A stretch of 64,000 nt of DNA from Epiperipatus broadwayi (GCA_028023455.1 JAQFVV010000042.1:6099922-6163921); one strand, 5' to 3'. Shown: positions 48,430-60,510, numbered from the stretch's first letter. The notes: generated from the letters alone by a model not told the origin. Numbers and translations are program-made.

Positions 48430-49800
48430 TAATATTGAAGTGCATGCGTTATTTGTCACTGGTAGTCAAATATTAGTCTTGTCTGAGACTGGATTCATAC
48501 TGCAATAAGCCCCTGGTGTTCGAGCTCTGCCAGTGAGAAAAACCTTAGAAATATTGGCCAATAATGAAAAGGCCCAACTTGAGATGAAACAAGTGTGGAT
48601 ATGAATAAAGAGTGGGAAAGAAAGATATTCACCATATTTTGCTGATGTTGAAAGGACTCATATATGATGTGGATATGAATAAAGAGTGGGAAAGAAAGAT
48701 ATTCAACATATTTTGCTGATATTGAAAGGACTCATATATGATGTATAGTAGGATCAGACTTCATGCACAAAATAGGGTGCCTGATCAACTATAAAGAGGG
48801 CAATTTTACATGTGAAGGAGAAGTAGTCTAGTCCAGATCAAAAGAAAGGACATTGTCAAGAGAAGTATGTAGTATCCAACGTAAGACAGAGAGGGTACAA
48901 GCCAGATATGGAACAAAGGGCAAATAGATAAAGGGGAATGGGAAAAGGCATTGAAAAATTATTGGAGATGTAGTGTAAATTTTTCAGGTAGGCCGGAAAT
49001 AGTTAAGGGGATGAACACCGAATTAAGATTATCGATGGCACACCATATCAGGCTTGATTTTACCCAGTACCTCACCAATATAGAACTGAAGTTGAAAAAC
49101 AATTATCAGAAATGGAAGAATGGGGAATTATAACGAAAGGATCATCACCATATAACAACTTGTTAGTGATAGTAAAAAAAAAGATGGGTCAGTAAGATTA
49201 TGCTTAGATGTTAGATAGTTGAATAGGATTACCTGGCCCAGTGAGAATGTTCATCCATCTATAAATGAATTATTGAACAGGTTCCATGATAAAGAAATTT
49301 TATTGACATTAGATCTGATGGCCAATTATTGGCAGATTAAACTACATCCAACAGATCGCAAACGGCTTTCAGATATAACGGCATATCTTACCAGTTTAAC
49401 AGAATGACATTTGCTTTAAAGAACAGTGGGGCAGGGTTGTTGAAGTACCTCGACAGAGGGCTATCTCCAGTTTAGTTACCATTTATATGGATGATATCGT
49501 CATTGCATCCAAAAGCCCACACAAGCATTTAAGACATCTCCAAGTGTTTTTACAAGAATGCGAGAACAAATGCATTCGCTCGAATTTACAAAAAAAGTTG
49601 TATAAATGCAGTGGAAGTAAGTTTTTTAGAACATTTGATCAGCAGAAAAGGAATTAAGTCCCATCTCGATAAAATACAAGCTGTTAGGGAATTCCCAGCT
49701 ACTAGGTCAATAAGACAGATTAGGACATTCCTAGGGCTATGTAATTTTTATAGTAAATTTTACCGGAACTTTGCAACAAATATGGAATCTTTGCTGTAGC
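48430..49800 (+). pseudogene. Gypsy pol: protease and reverse transcriptase
   Basis: The protease active-site region reads HALFVTGSQILVLSETG at about 48442; the catalytic D of DTG is replaced by V. RT blocks follow: VKKK.G, LCLDVR-like, NRITWPSENVHPSINELL, LTLDLMANYWQIKLHP (block A with D conserved), TIYMDDIVIAS (about 49480, YMDD-type catalytic pair intact), FLEHLISRKGI and IRTFLGLCNFYSKFYRNFA (thumb/tether). The normal FGL.NA block between A and C is frame-disrupted. Stops at about 49130 and 49216 and several shifts mean no enzyme can be made. Family recognition is by motif only. Confidence 0.87.
48594..48741 (+). repeat. 74-bp tandem duplication in the gypsy interior
   Basis: Two nearly identical 74-bp units (48594-48667, 48668-48741) containing ATGAATAAAGAGTGGGAAAG and AAAGGACTCATATATGATGT. 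They lie between the protease-like and RT-like segments. Confidence 0.88.
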
Positions 49801-51540
49801 TATTATGAAAAAATACTCATGGGAATGGATGGTCAAACATGAAGCCATATTCAAAGATATCAAGGAGACATTTTTGTGCCAGGTGATGTTAGTGGTCTAC
49901 CCTGACTTTAAAAAAACTTTCATAGTACAGGTGGGCAGCAGTGTTTATGGGTTGGGTGCAGCATTGATGCAAACTCGGTAAGATGGTAGCCAAGGCATAA
50001 TATATTTCATTAGCGTCTAAGAGGGCCAGAAATCAATTATTCTGTAACAGAGAAGGAGGCGTTGGCCGTGGTATGGGCATTCCAGAGATTTCCGCAATTT
50101 CTGATAGGATTGAAGGTGATAGCCAGATCCAATCACAAAAGTCTGGAATTCTTTAACCACAGTTCTGTGACCAATAGTAGATTAATTTGTGTTGGAGCCT
50201 TTTTCTTCAAGAATTCAATTACTCTATAGACTATTGCAAGGGAACAGAGAATGTGGTGGCAGATGCTTTAAGTCACAATCTGGATCCGGAGTTCGCTAGC
50301 CATTTGCAGATGTAAGACATAAATCTGGCGGTGGTAGGCATAGAAATAGATACATCTGTTGAAGATGAACGAAGACACTTACATGATAAACAGAAACAAG
50401 ATTCCAGATACTAGAGAATTATAGATAGTCTAAAGAGAAAGGGACATGAAGATGGGTTAAGAGAAAGTTATTCTGAAATAAATAGATGTTATGATTTGAG
50501 AGAGGGGGTGTTATGGTACTTAACCGATATAAATTAGGAAACTTGGAGAATGATAATGCCTAAGGGCTTATGAGATGAGCTAACTGTATACTCGCTGTTT
50601 ATATGGCCACTATAGGGTTCACAAAGTTGAAAGACTGTTGAAGACATCGCTTTACTGGCCATGTCTGCGGTATCAGATAGCCAACATTTTAAAAGGGTGT
50701 GAAGTGCCAAAAGAATAAGCCTGCCAACAGATCATACATGGGTACATTGAACGCCATAATTCCTGGAAACCAAATGACCTAGTAATTATTGATTTTTATA
50801 GGCTACTACCTATGTTCCAGAGGATGAAATATATATTAGTAGATTATGATGTCTTTTCCTTCAAAATGGATGTCTGCATACTCTATGTCGCAGGCTAATG
50901 CAAGAAACGCTATACGAATATTAGAGACACAACATTTCCTTAAAGCTGGTAAATCAAAGGCGGTTTTATCTGACCTAGGACTCCTTTTATATCATCTGAA
51001 TGGAGGGAGTGGATAGAGTGAATGGAAATACAGTATGTATTGTCATCTATTCGTAATCCTCAGCCAAACTATACAAACGGTGATGAGAGAATTGGGACAG
51101 TACACATCATCAAATCACAAGGAGTGGGTGAATGCCATGGGTGGTTAATTCATCAACTGGACAGAGAATGAAGCCACACATTTCGCACCTATTTGACTAC
51201 AGTTACGACAACCCATGCCAAGACTGTACAAAGCCAAGTTATCAATCTTCCCTGAAAGCATCCATAAAGAGATGGATCAGAGGAAGTCAACATTGATAAT
51301 AAAGCGGGCGCTCCACATAAGAATAGACAAGAAAGATCCAAAAGCTGACAGTTTCAGAAAAGGGGACAACATATGGGTTAGACTAAACTTGATTAGCCAA
51401 ACAGAGAGGGCTATCTGTAAGAATTTCCAGAATTTGTATGAGGGACTGTATCAGATAGTAAAAAGAACGGCCCAAATGCGTTTACTCTTACGACCGAAAG
51501 ATGAAGACAAAGAACGTACAATGCAAGAGCATTGAGACCT
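49801..51540 (+). pseudogene. Gypsy pol: RNase H and integrase
   Basis: RNase H: FIVQVGSSVYGLGAALMQ at about 49920, where the usual TDAS has become VGSS, removing the first catalytic aspartate; then TEKEALAVVWAFQRFPQFL and SNHKSLEFF, and ENVVADALSHN. Integrase: LYWPCLRYQIANILKGCEV (zinc-binding region), a weak core with PNYTNGDERIG and ECHGWLIHQLDRE, and a C-terminal open frame (51215-51535) with RKGDNIWVRLNLISQTERA, the GPY/F-like tail. Multiple stops and frame shifts throughout. Confidence 0.8.
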
Positions 51541-51612
51541 TATAGAACAAGTTATCCGAATAGATAGCCTTGTACAATGAACTGGTCAGATTTAAACTCT
51601 GAAGACCTGAGA

Positions 51613-52334
51613 TGTATGACTATATTTTGAATTAAAGAGAATAACCAAAAGTTACTTTGATTTGTGCTAAAATAAGGGTAAATTCTTATTGCAAATCAAT
51701 TAGAAATATTTAAAGTTAAAATGACAGCCTTCTTTCGCCATAATTAAAGATGGCAACCAAAGGGGGAAAAGATTCAAAATAAATTAAATTTTGTCAAAGT
51801 TAACAGGGGTCAACAGAATGTGTGCGGGGCAGACTAAAAATCAGGAGGGTCATAAAAAGCAAATACTTTTTGTGCATCGAACATCTTAGATCTTTGTCTT
51901 CTTTTGTGAGCTGAAATAGCCATTTGATATAAATTAATTTTTTCTGTGAGGTCATATAAAATGCTCCAGGTTACTCCCACCAATGGACTAAATCATTGGA
52001 ATGTGTATGAATAGAAAAGAGTTCTTTTGCCAGTGTTTTCTTCCTTCCTGAAGTCGTAATAATGCTGTGAATGACGTGAAGGATTTTGAAAACACTGCCA
52101 GTGAATTCTTGGATAGAATTCTGACACCTTTCAAATAAATTAAAAGCTGGTTCTTTCACTGTTATTCAAGTTTAGTTACGGTAAGTGAGGTTGTGTGACC
52201 ACAAAAAATAATTGCATTAGATAAAATTACCTGACCCATTCTAATCAGGGAATCAGCAAATCGAACATAATTTTGTCACTGAATACGGTACATATAAAGT
52301 GTATAAACCCTAAGGTATATTGTTGGATGGTACA
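51613..52334 (+). repeat. 3' LTR (shorter form)
   Basis: Begins TGTATGACTATATTTTG after a purine-rich stretch GAAGACCTGAGA that may be the polypurine tract, and ends ...GGATGGTACA, like the 5' LTR end. It lacks about 0.5 kb found in the 5' LTR between the CTTCCTGAAGTC and AGTGAATTCTTGG blocks. The substitution level between the LTRs shows considerable age. Confidence 0.78.
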
Positions 52335-53098
52335 ATGCACTCCTTGGAAATATATAGTAGAATTTTTCGGCCATCTTTTTTTTTTTCCATCTCTGACACA
52401 CTAGCAATAGTATTTTTAAAATAGTTATAATAAAAATTTCATCAATAAAGATTAAAATATGGTTTTTATAGTCACAATAATTCATGCACAGATACAACTG
52501 AAAGTAAAACATTTATAGAATATTAATTGTAAGGTTGGGTCTTAAGCACAACTGATAGATAATCTTGAAAAGGAATATTAGCCCAACATTTCCAACTGAA
52601 TAAGATAGGGCTAGAGTTTAAAACACTTCAGTTTATACAAGTGGTTTGAAAAAAAGGTGTGGCTTCTTATCTATATCCAAGCATTGGTTGCACCTTTCTT
52701 ATTGCATGTCTGGAAGGAGTTTGTTATTAATGCACAGGCAAAACTCATTTATAATGTAACAATTAATATAATTGCAATATACATTGAATAATCAAATGCA
52801 CATAAACAATCACAACATATTATAAAGAGAGATACATAAAAATGATTTTCAGCATTACATTTTATATCTGTAGATATTAAAATCAGAATTGTGCCACAAC
52901 CAGATATGTAATGTAGAAATTGGCATTATTTTCTGACCCTGGACATTGATTTCTATTAAAATAACCTATTTTCATTTTATCACAAAATCATTGTTGGCTA
53001 TTGTTATTATTAATTATTTTGTTATTTAGAAAAATTATTAATAAGCTTGCATAAATATTATATATATAAAGTTTTTTTTTATTTATTATTTATTATAG
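52335..53098. other. Intron sequence before BTAF1 exon 5
   Basis: AT-rich, nothing recognised. It ends ATTTATTATTTATTATAG, the acceptor of exon 5. Confidence 0.5.
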
Positions 53099-53271
53099 GA
53101 TTAGATATGAAAGAACGGTTAGCAAAACAAAGATTGTTATTAAAAAAAAAGTTAGGTTTAGAAATGTCAGAAAAGCTAGATTCATCAATGAGAGAGCTTT
53201 TTTCAGATGATGATTTTCTGCTTAGACCAGGAAATCATTCTTCATATAATGCAAATCTAAAAGAATCACAG
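53099..53271 (+). CDS. BTAF1: BTAF1 (Mot1) coding exon 5
   Basis: Two bases completing glycine, then 57 codons: LDMKERLAKQRLLLKKKLGL, then EMSEKLDSSMRELFSDDDFL and a serine/asparagine-rich tail. The block (K)ERLA.QR.LL.KKLGL.M......EL(F/L).D(E/D)D is diagnostic of metazoan BTAF1. In the family this is an amphipathic, basic helix followed by an acidic stretch, between the first HEAT repeats and a low-complexity linker. Acceptor TTATAG, donor CACAG|GTAAGA; entry in phase 1, exit in phase 0. The frame stays open a few codons beyond the donor, without family support. Confidence 0.95.
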
Positions 53272-53754
53272 GTAAGAAAAAAGATTTAAATTAGTTATTA
53301 TATATATTTAATTGCAGTTTTATATACCTACTATTTGGTTAGAACATTTTAAAGTTCAATAATATTTTAATATTGAATAAATATAATGTCATATATATAT
53401 ATTGCTTATAACACTTCTTTCATATACACTTCAATGCAAACAAATTTCCTTAAAAAAACTTCTTTATTTTCCTTACAGTTTGGACTGTCATGAAATTTAC
53501 CAAGTTTATTTTAAATAATAATTAAACTTAGCAGCTAGGAGGTAGTTCAGTTATTATTTAAAATAGATTTGGTAAATTTTATGACTTTTTAAATATATAT
53601 ATATAGCACCAATAATATTTATAAAGGAATGATCTTCAAATGGACATACTATATGAATTCTTTTCAAGCCAGATTATCTAGAATCATTTTAATAAAATTG
53701 CATTTGAGTTTATGGTATTGGTATTGTATTATTATCCAAAATAACCTAAAGTAA

Positions 53755-53943
53755 GAACATAACACTACTAAACAGGCAAAACTCTCCATACAGTATTGCC
53801 ACCCTGTGCCAACCAGAGTAATCAATAGATGCCAGAAGGCTTGTGCATAAGCACAGGGTGGCACTACTGTATGGAGAGTTTTGCCTGTTTAATAATAGTT
53901 ATATGATAGCATAAGAGTTGGTGATCATGTAATGTTTAGTGGT
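53755..53943. mobile_element. Palindromic TTAA-type MITE, copy 1
   Basis: Arms AAACAGGCAAAACTCTCCAT and its complement ATGGAGAGTTTTGCCTGTTT pair over about 40 bp, through TGCCACCCTGTGC. The right side continues through GGTGATCATGTAATGTTTAG to GGTTTAA at 53943-53947, as in the copy at 62319-62506. The left arm is diverged outside the core. It lies in the intron between exons 5 and 6. Confidence 0.8.
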
Positions 53944-54457
53944 TTAACATAATACCTGAAATGATTGCAGATATTGTTGTTTAGAACAGTTTTTATTAAC
54001 ATTAATCTTTCTTTGATACATCTAATAATTTCATAGATAAGAAATATAACAAATTCAACATCATGCAATCTTCATCTTTTCAAAAAAAACATACAAACTT
54101 ACGGTTATTTTTTTATTTATTTACTATAGAAGACACATTTTTCTAAAAAAAAAACTTGTAGAATTCACTTATCCAGATTTTATTTAGCAGGCCATTTTCA
54201 AATCAATTTTTTTAAGTTCATCATTCAGGATAGGAAAAAAACTTTAATATCATTATTATTTTTGATCTTGTATTATTCTAATTATAAATTTTCTAAAAAT
54301 TTTTGTTTTTAATTTATGTCTTATTGGCTTCTGTTATTCTGACTTTTAATTGTAATCCATTAAGGTGTCATTTGAGTATTTACAAAAAATGTTATTTTTT
54401 TTAATTAAAGTATTCTAGATAATCCTTGTGCAAAAATTCAATTGCTAATAAAATTTT

Positions 54458-54860
54458 ATCTTTAAGTTGTTCCATTGAAAAATTTCCATTATATTTCACT
54501 GTTTACATCTATATATTTGAGTCTTTAATATGTATAATTTGTGAAAATTCAGGGAAAATTTCATAATTTCACACGTAAAATATCTAACTGACTCGTAACT
54601 CCTATATTAGCTAGAATAATAGGCTAAAGCAACTCCACTTTTGACTTAACATGTATCTGACAAATACTATTATTTATATTACATGGTTTCATTTTATATT
54701 GCCAATTAATAGTGATTTTGTTTTGTCTTGCCAGTTTTAATTGGTTGTTTTTTTGGTTACATCTTAGCTCAAAATTCATCTTTATTATACAGAAAAATTT
54801 CCATTATATTTCAATGTGTTACATCTATAAGTTATGAAAATATTTAATATAAATATTTAT
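54458..54860 (+). repeat. Short dispersed repeat, two copies here
   Basis: GAAAAATTTCCATTATATTT followed by CA.TGT.TACATCTATA occurs near 54477 and 54791, with a weaker third relative near 58130 (GAAATTTTCATTTATATTTC...). The nature is unknown. The surrounding 54-55.2 kb is otherwise featureless A/T-rich intron. Confidence 0.55.
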
Positions 54861-55240
54861 GGGTGTATGTAAAGTTCTTAATACTGTAATTATTATAAAT
54901 TAATACTTTATTATTATTTATAATTATTTATTAAAAGATATTAAGTTATGGATATATAATGAGATTTGATGCAATAAAGTAATTGGTTCCAGTTGATCTT
55001 TCGTTGTCCATTCATTGTAGCTTTCATCAAAATACAACATTTATTAGTAATCTATTTCAGGCTCATACTTTATGCCATAGATGTTATCTAAATAATCATT
55101 TAAATAGAAATTATGATACAAATGCAAATGTAAAAATGCCTAAAAAGTTAAGTCTGTATTTAGATTTTAATGAAAATTAAATTCCAACTTTTAAAAGCTT
55201 AAAAATAAAACACAAATAAACTTATATATCCTAAGAAAAA

Positions 55241-55560
55241 TTAACAGATCTTTAAGAATTTCCATTTTCTTGCTTGGAATTTTTTTTCCATAAATTCTTC
55301 AAGATAACATTTGGCAGCAGGAGTCATGGTATTTCTAACAGCCTCATCATAGCTTTCAACACTATGCATAGCAATTCTTTTACTGAATCCAGTGAACCAT
55401 ACTTTGCTGACAATATCTTTTTCATAATAACAGTAGCACTTATATACTAGGAGTTTTAGCATAAATTCTTTAGCAATTGTTTAACCTTTTCACAAATGAT
55501 TATATCATTAATACTATCATTTATACTTGATTAATTTACATTAGCATAAGAGTTTTCATT
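55241..55560 (-). pseudogene. Tigger/pogo-like transposase fragment (DNA-binding domain)
   Basis: On the - strand: IICEKVKQLLK, a frame shift near 55470, then KEFMLKL..., SKVWFTGFSKRIAMHSVESY, and TPAAKCYLEEFMEKK. This order (a helix with K..QL, then (G)WF..F.KR..(I/L)HSV......A, then AAK.Y.EEF) matches the CENP-B-type helix-turn-helix region of Tigger/jerky transposases of the Tc1/mariner group. The usual GEAA after HSV is altered to YDEAV, and the DDE catalytic part is absent. It stops at 55241. It is an old fragment in the intron between exons 5 and 6. Confidence 0.62.
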
Positions 55561-55899
55561 AGTTGTGTGATGCTATAACGTAAGTTACTCAGTTTGGAAT
55601 ATCTTTCACCATATGTGTATTTTTTAATTCGTCCTTATTTTTTAATTAAAATAATTTAAATTATTAATTTAGTCATTTTCTATTAAAAATTTACATCACA
55701 TATAATTTTTATTGCTTTCTATTTTAGAAACGATTTGTGTTCCCTACTTCGATATTGATAAATATTTTGATTATTTTGAGATTCTTGACTAAAATTAATT
55801 TTTATACATATGTGAAGTGAATAACAAAAAACTGGTAAAAATGAAAAATTTGCAAAAGAAAAGCTAAACAATAATAATTAGCATTCAAAGTCTGTGTTT

Positions 55900-56240
55900 A
55901 TGCTTATGGCTGAAATTATTATAATATAAGAAATTAAAAGTTATGTACAATAATTTTCACTGCTAGCAATTTATTTCCATAAATTCGCTTCAAACTCCCC
56001 CCTCCCCAAACATTAACATCAATCATCTTTCAAAATCTGTGTTTAAAAATTATTATAATATAAGCAATTAAAAGTTGTGTACAATAATTTTCACTGCTAG
56101 CGATTTAGCAATTGCATGTTTAGCACTTAAATCTTCATTAGTTTTTTCCATAAATTTGCTTCAAACCCCCCCCCCCCCAACCTTCCCCAAATATCAACTT
56201 TAATTAGCTTATAAATTCTGCATTTGTGATCAAAATTATT
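55900..56240 (+). repeat. Imperfect tandem duplication with C runs
   Basis: AATTATTATAATATAAG.AATTAAAAGTT(A/G)TGTACAATAATTTTCACTGCTAGC appears near 55915 and 56045, each followed by CCATAAATT(C/T)GCTTCAAAC and a C run (CCCCCCTCCCC; 56166-56178). The second copy has an extra segment of about 50 bp. Confidence 0.8.
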
Positions 56241-56536
56241 ATAGTATATACTCCTAGGAAAATATTTTTAAAAAAAAATCATGCAAATAGAAAATTAAGC
56301 AAACTAAATTGATATCGATGTCTTACATGACAGATATCTGCTATTCTAGTGTTTATTACATGTATTTGCGTTTGTTTTATAAGTTTTAATTTAATAAGAA
56401 AAAGTATTTGTTATATTATTTATTTACCCTATTAACTTTCATTGTACTAGATTTCACTCTTAAATGTGTGTGTTTAATATATTTGTAATTACAGATTATT
56501 TTATTAAATTTTAATTTTATATATGTGTATTATTAG

Positions 56537-56682
56537 AAACCTGTTGGAGAGTTAATAAAAAAACAACTAGCGATTGCTGCACCAACAATGAGCTCTCGAG
56601 AAAAAAATCGAGCTAAAAGAAAAGCAAAACTTATAGCTAAACAAAAATCAAATGAAATTGCAAATGATGGAAATATAAGTGG
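56537..56682 (+). CDS. BTAF1: BTAF1 (Mot1) coding exon 6
   Basis: Forty-eight codons plus two bases: KPVGELIKKQLAIAAPTMSS, then REKNRAKRKAKLIAKQKSNE and IANDGNISG. The (S/N)(R/S)(R/E)(Q/K)(K)NRAKR.AKL.AKQ(R/K)S block matches the basic segment of animal BTAF1, a likely nuclear localisation signal. Acceptor TATTAG, donor AGTGG|GTAGGT; entry in phase 0, exit in phase 2. The split glycine codon GG|A is restored by the next exon, which supports the donor choice among overlapping GT options. Confidence 0.93.
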
Positions 56683-57386
56683 GTAGGTATTAATTCAAAA
56701 TTGTTTTAATTAATATATTTTCAGATTAATTACTTTATCATTTTTCCCAATGATATTTACCATAATTAGTTTTTTGTTTCAAAGAATTAATTCCAAATTA
56801 CTAAATTGCCATAATGAAAATTTATTAAATTTTAATTAAATCATGAATATTTGCATAAAAAATTACTATTATCAATATAACTATAAAATATTTGTCAAAT
56901 CAAAAACTATTAATAACTGAATATATCAATTTTTTTTTTTTTTTACCATTACTAAGTTTTTTTTTTGTTGTAAAAAAAAAAAAAAGTTTCAGTATAGTAT
57001 AGTTGTATTTGATGTAGACATTTTTAACAATAATCCAAGAGAATTATGTGCTTAGCTGAAAAATTATGTATTAAAGCTAATAATTATTAAAATATCATGG
57101 GTATTTACTATTTTTTTTACAAATAACATATTATATCATAAAGATTGATTTGAATATATCTTCAGTTATATTTTGTTTTTTAATTATATTAAAGCTAGCC
57201 ATTTTTGTTTGTAATTTAGTTTTTTTTAAATTCAATATAAGCATTTAGAGTCCATTTAAAAATAAATAATTGAATGATTGGCAATAAATTTAAATAATAG
57301 ACCCCCCCCCCTCTTAAATTAAATTTTTTTTTAATAGAAAAATACATAAAGATATTTGTCTAAAGATTTGTGGTGATGGTATATTA

Positions 57387-57539
57387 TTAGATGTGATATG
57401 TTGAATTAACCTGTGTTGTCTATTTGTGTGTTATTAGTAACAAGTTGTGTATTTGGAAAGTTTAAATAAAGTTTAAAATTTTCTATACATTCAACATTCA
57501 CTCATAGATGATGGAAATAGTCCAACATATCACATCTAA
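57387..57539. repeat. 153-bp hairpin-forming repeat with 17-bp arms
   Basis: TTAGATGTGATATGTTG (57387-57403) and CAACATATCACATCTAA (57523-57539) are perfect inverted copies. No target duplication was identified. It lies in the intron between exons 6 and 7, and is a possible small MITE. Confidence 0.75.
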
Positions 57540-57782
57540 TACATAAAGATATCTTCTACACTCAAAATAATATTTTCATATGACAATAATATCATTATTT
57601 TAAATTTTCTTGGAATTTTGCTAACAAATAAAAGTATTAAAATTTTAAAAAAATAATTTTTTTCCTTCCATTTTAAATATGTTTGGTTTTCTAACTCTTG
57701 ATAATTTTATATACTGTATATATTTTAATATTCTGTATTATTGATGTTACATATAATAGCTTTTTAAAAACATTTTTTTCAG

Positions 57783-57900
57783 AAATGATAAAGATGATGA
57801 GATGGCTAATAAAAAGTTAAAAACTTTTGATTCTTTATCTCAGGAAGATAAAAATTTTAATGATGAGTCTATGGAAACAACAGGTTGTCTTTGGGAAGAG
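57783..57900 (+). CDS. BTAF1: BTAF1 (Mot1) coding exon 7
   Basis: One base completing glycine and 39 codons: NDKDDEMANKKLKTFDSLSQ, EDKNFNDESMETTGCLWEE. This is the acidic, poorly conserved linker of animal BTAF1; the family usually continues with W(P/E)..SFCE and the next HEAT block, and the final LWEE is consistent with the start of that. Acceptor TTTCAG, donor GAAGAG|GTATTT; entry in phase 2, exit in phase 0. It is the weakest exon by similarity, but the phase match with exon 6 and the position support it. Remaining exons, including the SNF2 ATPase, are downstream of the window or were not found. Confidence 0.8.
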
Positions 57901-60279
57901 GTATTTATATATTATTTTATTTGACCATTATAAATTTTTATATAGATAATTTATTGTGGGAGAGACTTAAATTTCTTTTGAGATTTTAGAGAAGTTTTTA
58001 TATTTCATATTCGGACACAAAAATAAAATTGAATGTCTAATGTTAAGCTAAAAGCTGTTCCATCTTTTAGGTTACAAGTGGCGCATCTTATTGCTAAATC
58101 ACAGTTTCAGTTTGTACTACCAGATTATACATGAAATTTTCATTTATATTTCAATGTTTACATTTGTACATCTGTGAAAGTCTTTAATTTAACTTATATA
58201 TGTACGGTCACACACAGACCAATGTAGAAAAAAGTGCTTAATAAGTTCATCAACTAATACTGAAAGTTTTAAGCAATTCATAAAAGAATGAATATTTATA
58301 TTGATTGAAAGTATTTTGTGGATTTATTTTTGTTACACAGAAAGCAGATCTAAGAAAAGTATAAAGCAAGTTTCTTACATATTCTGCTTATTGTAACTAG
58401 AAAATTATTTGAAAATAAGAAAATAGTCTTAGAATGAAATGATATAAAAAAAAATTGAAAATGTATCTTGGAATGAAATAATGTACAAAAAATTTTTTTA
58501 GATATAAATTATGAAAAAAGTAATAAATCACTGGATCATAGCAGTTAGAATAGTAATGATAAGGACATGAAATAGGAAGAATTAATAAGTATTTATATAA
58601 CAGTAATCTAATTTTTATTAGTCCATCTTAAAACTGTGAACATAAGCCTGAGCAATCATTAGATAGTATCAAGTAAATTCCCTTACTAGGACTAGCTGTT
58701 GGGTTCATAATAAAAACTATTGTTTTTCACTTCAGCTTCCATTAGACACATTTTACTTGTATTATGCTATTCAAACACCTTGCCATTCTGAACTTAAGTC
58801 ATTTTACTTGACAAGCTTGATCTTTTACCAAAATAATTTTATATACCAAAACATACATTTTATTACTTTTTTATTTACATTTAATTTTATAGTTTGAAGG
58901 CAGCAATTCTCTTTGTTTACTTACACATATTGTAAAGATTCTGACAGAATCAAAACATTTTATTGCAAATATGCATTAATTATAATAAGGAGAATATAAT
59001 TTTTTGTTGTTTTGTATTTATTCTAACTTAATCCATATTTGTACAATAGTTGTACTATTTTATTTGATTATTCTGATGGTATATTAAATGCCATATTGCA
59101 GACGCATTATATGTATCTTTTGGTGATTATATAATTTTTTTTTACTTCAATAATCTCAGAAGTTCCCCCCCCCCCCATCTAAATTTTATTAATTTATATT
59201 CATATATCTTAAAATATTGCACTATTTACAATATTTGACTATAAATTCAATTATGCTATAGTCAAAATAGAATGCAAATGTCAGGTGCAAAAACCAATAA
59301 GAGACAAATATGATTATAGTTTCATTAACTAACTAATTTTATGCTTAATGCTTCAGTTATGATATATGCAAAATAACATATCATAATGTTGATTTACTTT
59401 GGTTCATGATACAAGACATGAAGTGTACATGGCAAATAATAAGAAATAAGCTCATTGTTCATGAAAGTGAAATATTCTTGATTGCTAATATATCACTCTC
59501 TTAATTGTTAAATATGATAAAATAAAGCAGTGCACAATCTTTGATCACTAATAAATTGACATGCCTTTAAATACCTGTGTTCAATTAGACGGTTATGAAG
59601 TTAAACATAAGTCTATATTTTTCTCCAACATTAACACATATTGACAACTTTGTATTCCAGCTGATAACTTCCTCCATGGGAATAAGTAACTCAAGTCATA
59701 CATTAAATCTACACATAATTGTTAACAAAGCACAACTTAAACTGCATTTTAAGTGATATTAAAAGAATTGATACTTTTTTTTTTTCTGTTAATTTAATAT
59801 CTTCCAAACATTTTAACTACTCATTATTATTCATTTCCAAAATTATATATCTAAAATTCTTCCTCCAAAGTATATACCCACATTAACACTTACATATGAG
59901 TAATATTACACAAGGATTTAATATATTTTATTTTAAGGACTAATAAATCTGTTTTAATTTAAAGATATGAATTGTACTTTTTTATTTGTGAGTTGATTTA
60001 ATAAAGCATTTCTTATTTTATATCATTTAAAAAGTTTGGATTTTTTTAAAATGATTATTAATTATTTCCTACTTTCTCATACTATCATGAAAATAGTATT
60101 TCTATATCTAGTATATCTAATAATATATCATACCTTAAATATATCATATACACTAATAATAAAAACATTTTAATTTCTTAATTAGATTACTATTTCAAAT
60201 TTTTAAATGTCTTTAGAAAAATTTTAAACTTTATTTAAATGTTCCAAAGATTAGTAGTACATACACAACATTTTGAATA
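57901..60279. other. Intron sequence after BTAF1 exon 7
   Basis: AT-rich. No further BTAF1 exon (for example the WEVRHG-type HEAT block) was found in the remaining 6.1 kb. A 12-base C run lies at 59165-59176. Nothing else recognised. Confidence 0.55.
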
Positions 60280-60510
60280 CTTTTATTCATCTCTCTTTTT
60301 CAGATGTTGCTAGCCTGACCAGTGACAGTACTTGCATGGGAATCGAACCTGGATTTTTAGATTTCTTCAATATTGAATTTTAAGGTAATGCTCTAACCAG
60401 CTTCAGACATTATGCCAAAGGCAAAAAGCCAGTAGAAATTTTATACATGAAGTTTCTCCTGATTTTTCCACTTATTTCTAAAAGCAAAGTTAATTAGTGG
60501 ATTTGGAACA
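60280..60510 (-). mobile_element. tRNA-derived SINE-like repeat B, - strand copy
   Basis: Read on the - strand: CACTAATTAACTTTGC...TTTGCCTTTGGCATAATG, then an A-box-like TGGTTAGAGCATTACC (complement 60385-60400) and a B-box-like GGTTCGATTCC (complement 60340-60350), then CTGTCACTGGTCA and a GAAAAAGAGAGATGAATAAA tail. The two promoter-box matches at tRNA-like spacing indicate a tRNA-derived body. A + strand copy lies at 61605-61850. No target duplication was found. Confidence 0.65.

Larger units (their letters stand above)
46835..52334 (+). mobile_element. Ty3/gypsy LTR retrotransposon, decayed
   Basis: Direct terminal repeats (46835-48063 and 51613-52334) flank an interior with protease-, reverse-transcriptase-, RNase H- and integrase-like frames in the gypsy order (PR-RT-RH-IN), all on the + strand. 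The element sits in the intron between BTAF1 exons 4 and 5. The LTRs differ at many positions and by one large gap of about 0.5 kb, and pol has many stops, so it is old and inactive. No clear target duplication is recognisable at my estimated ends. The 5' LTR boundary is approximate. Confidence 0.85.

Noticed and set aside
48158-48445. A 95-codon - strand frame as a gene in the gypsy interior
   Set aside because: It is the complement of the gag-region purine-rich strand and has low complexity; no family resemblance.
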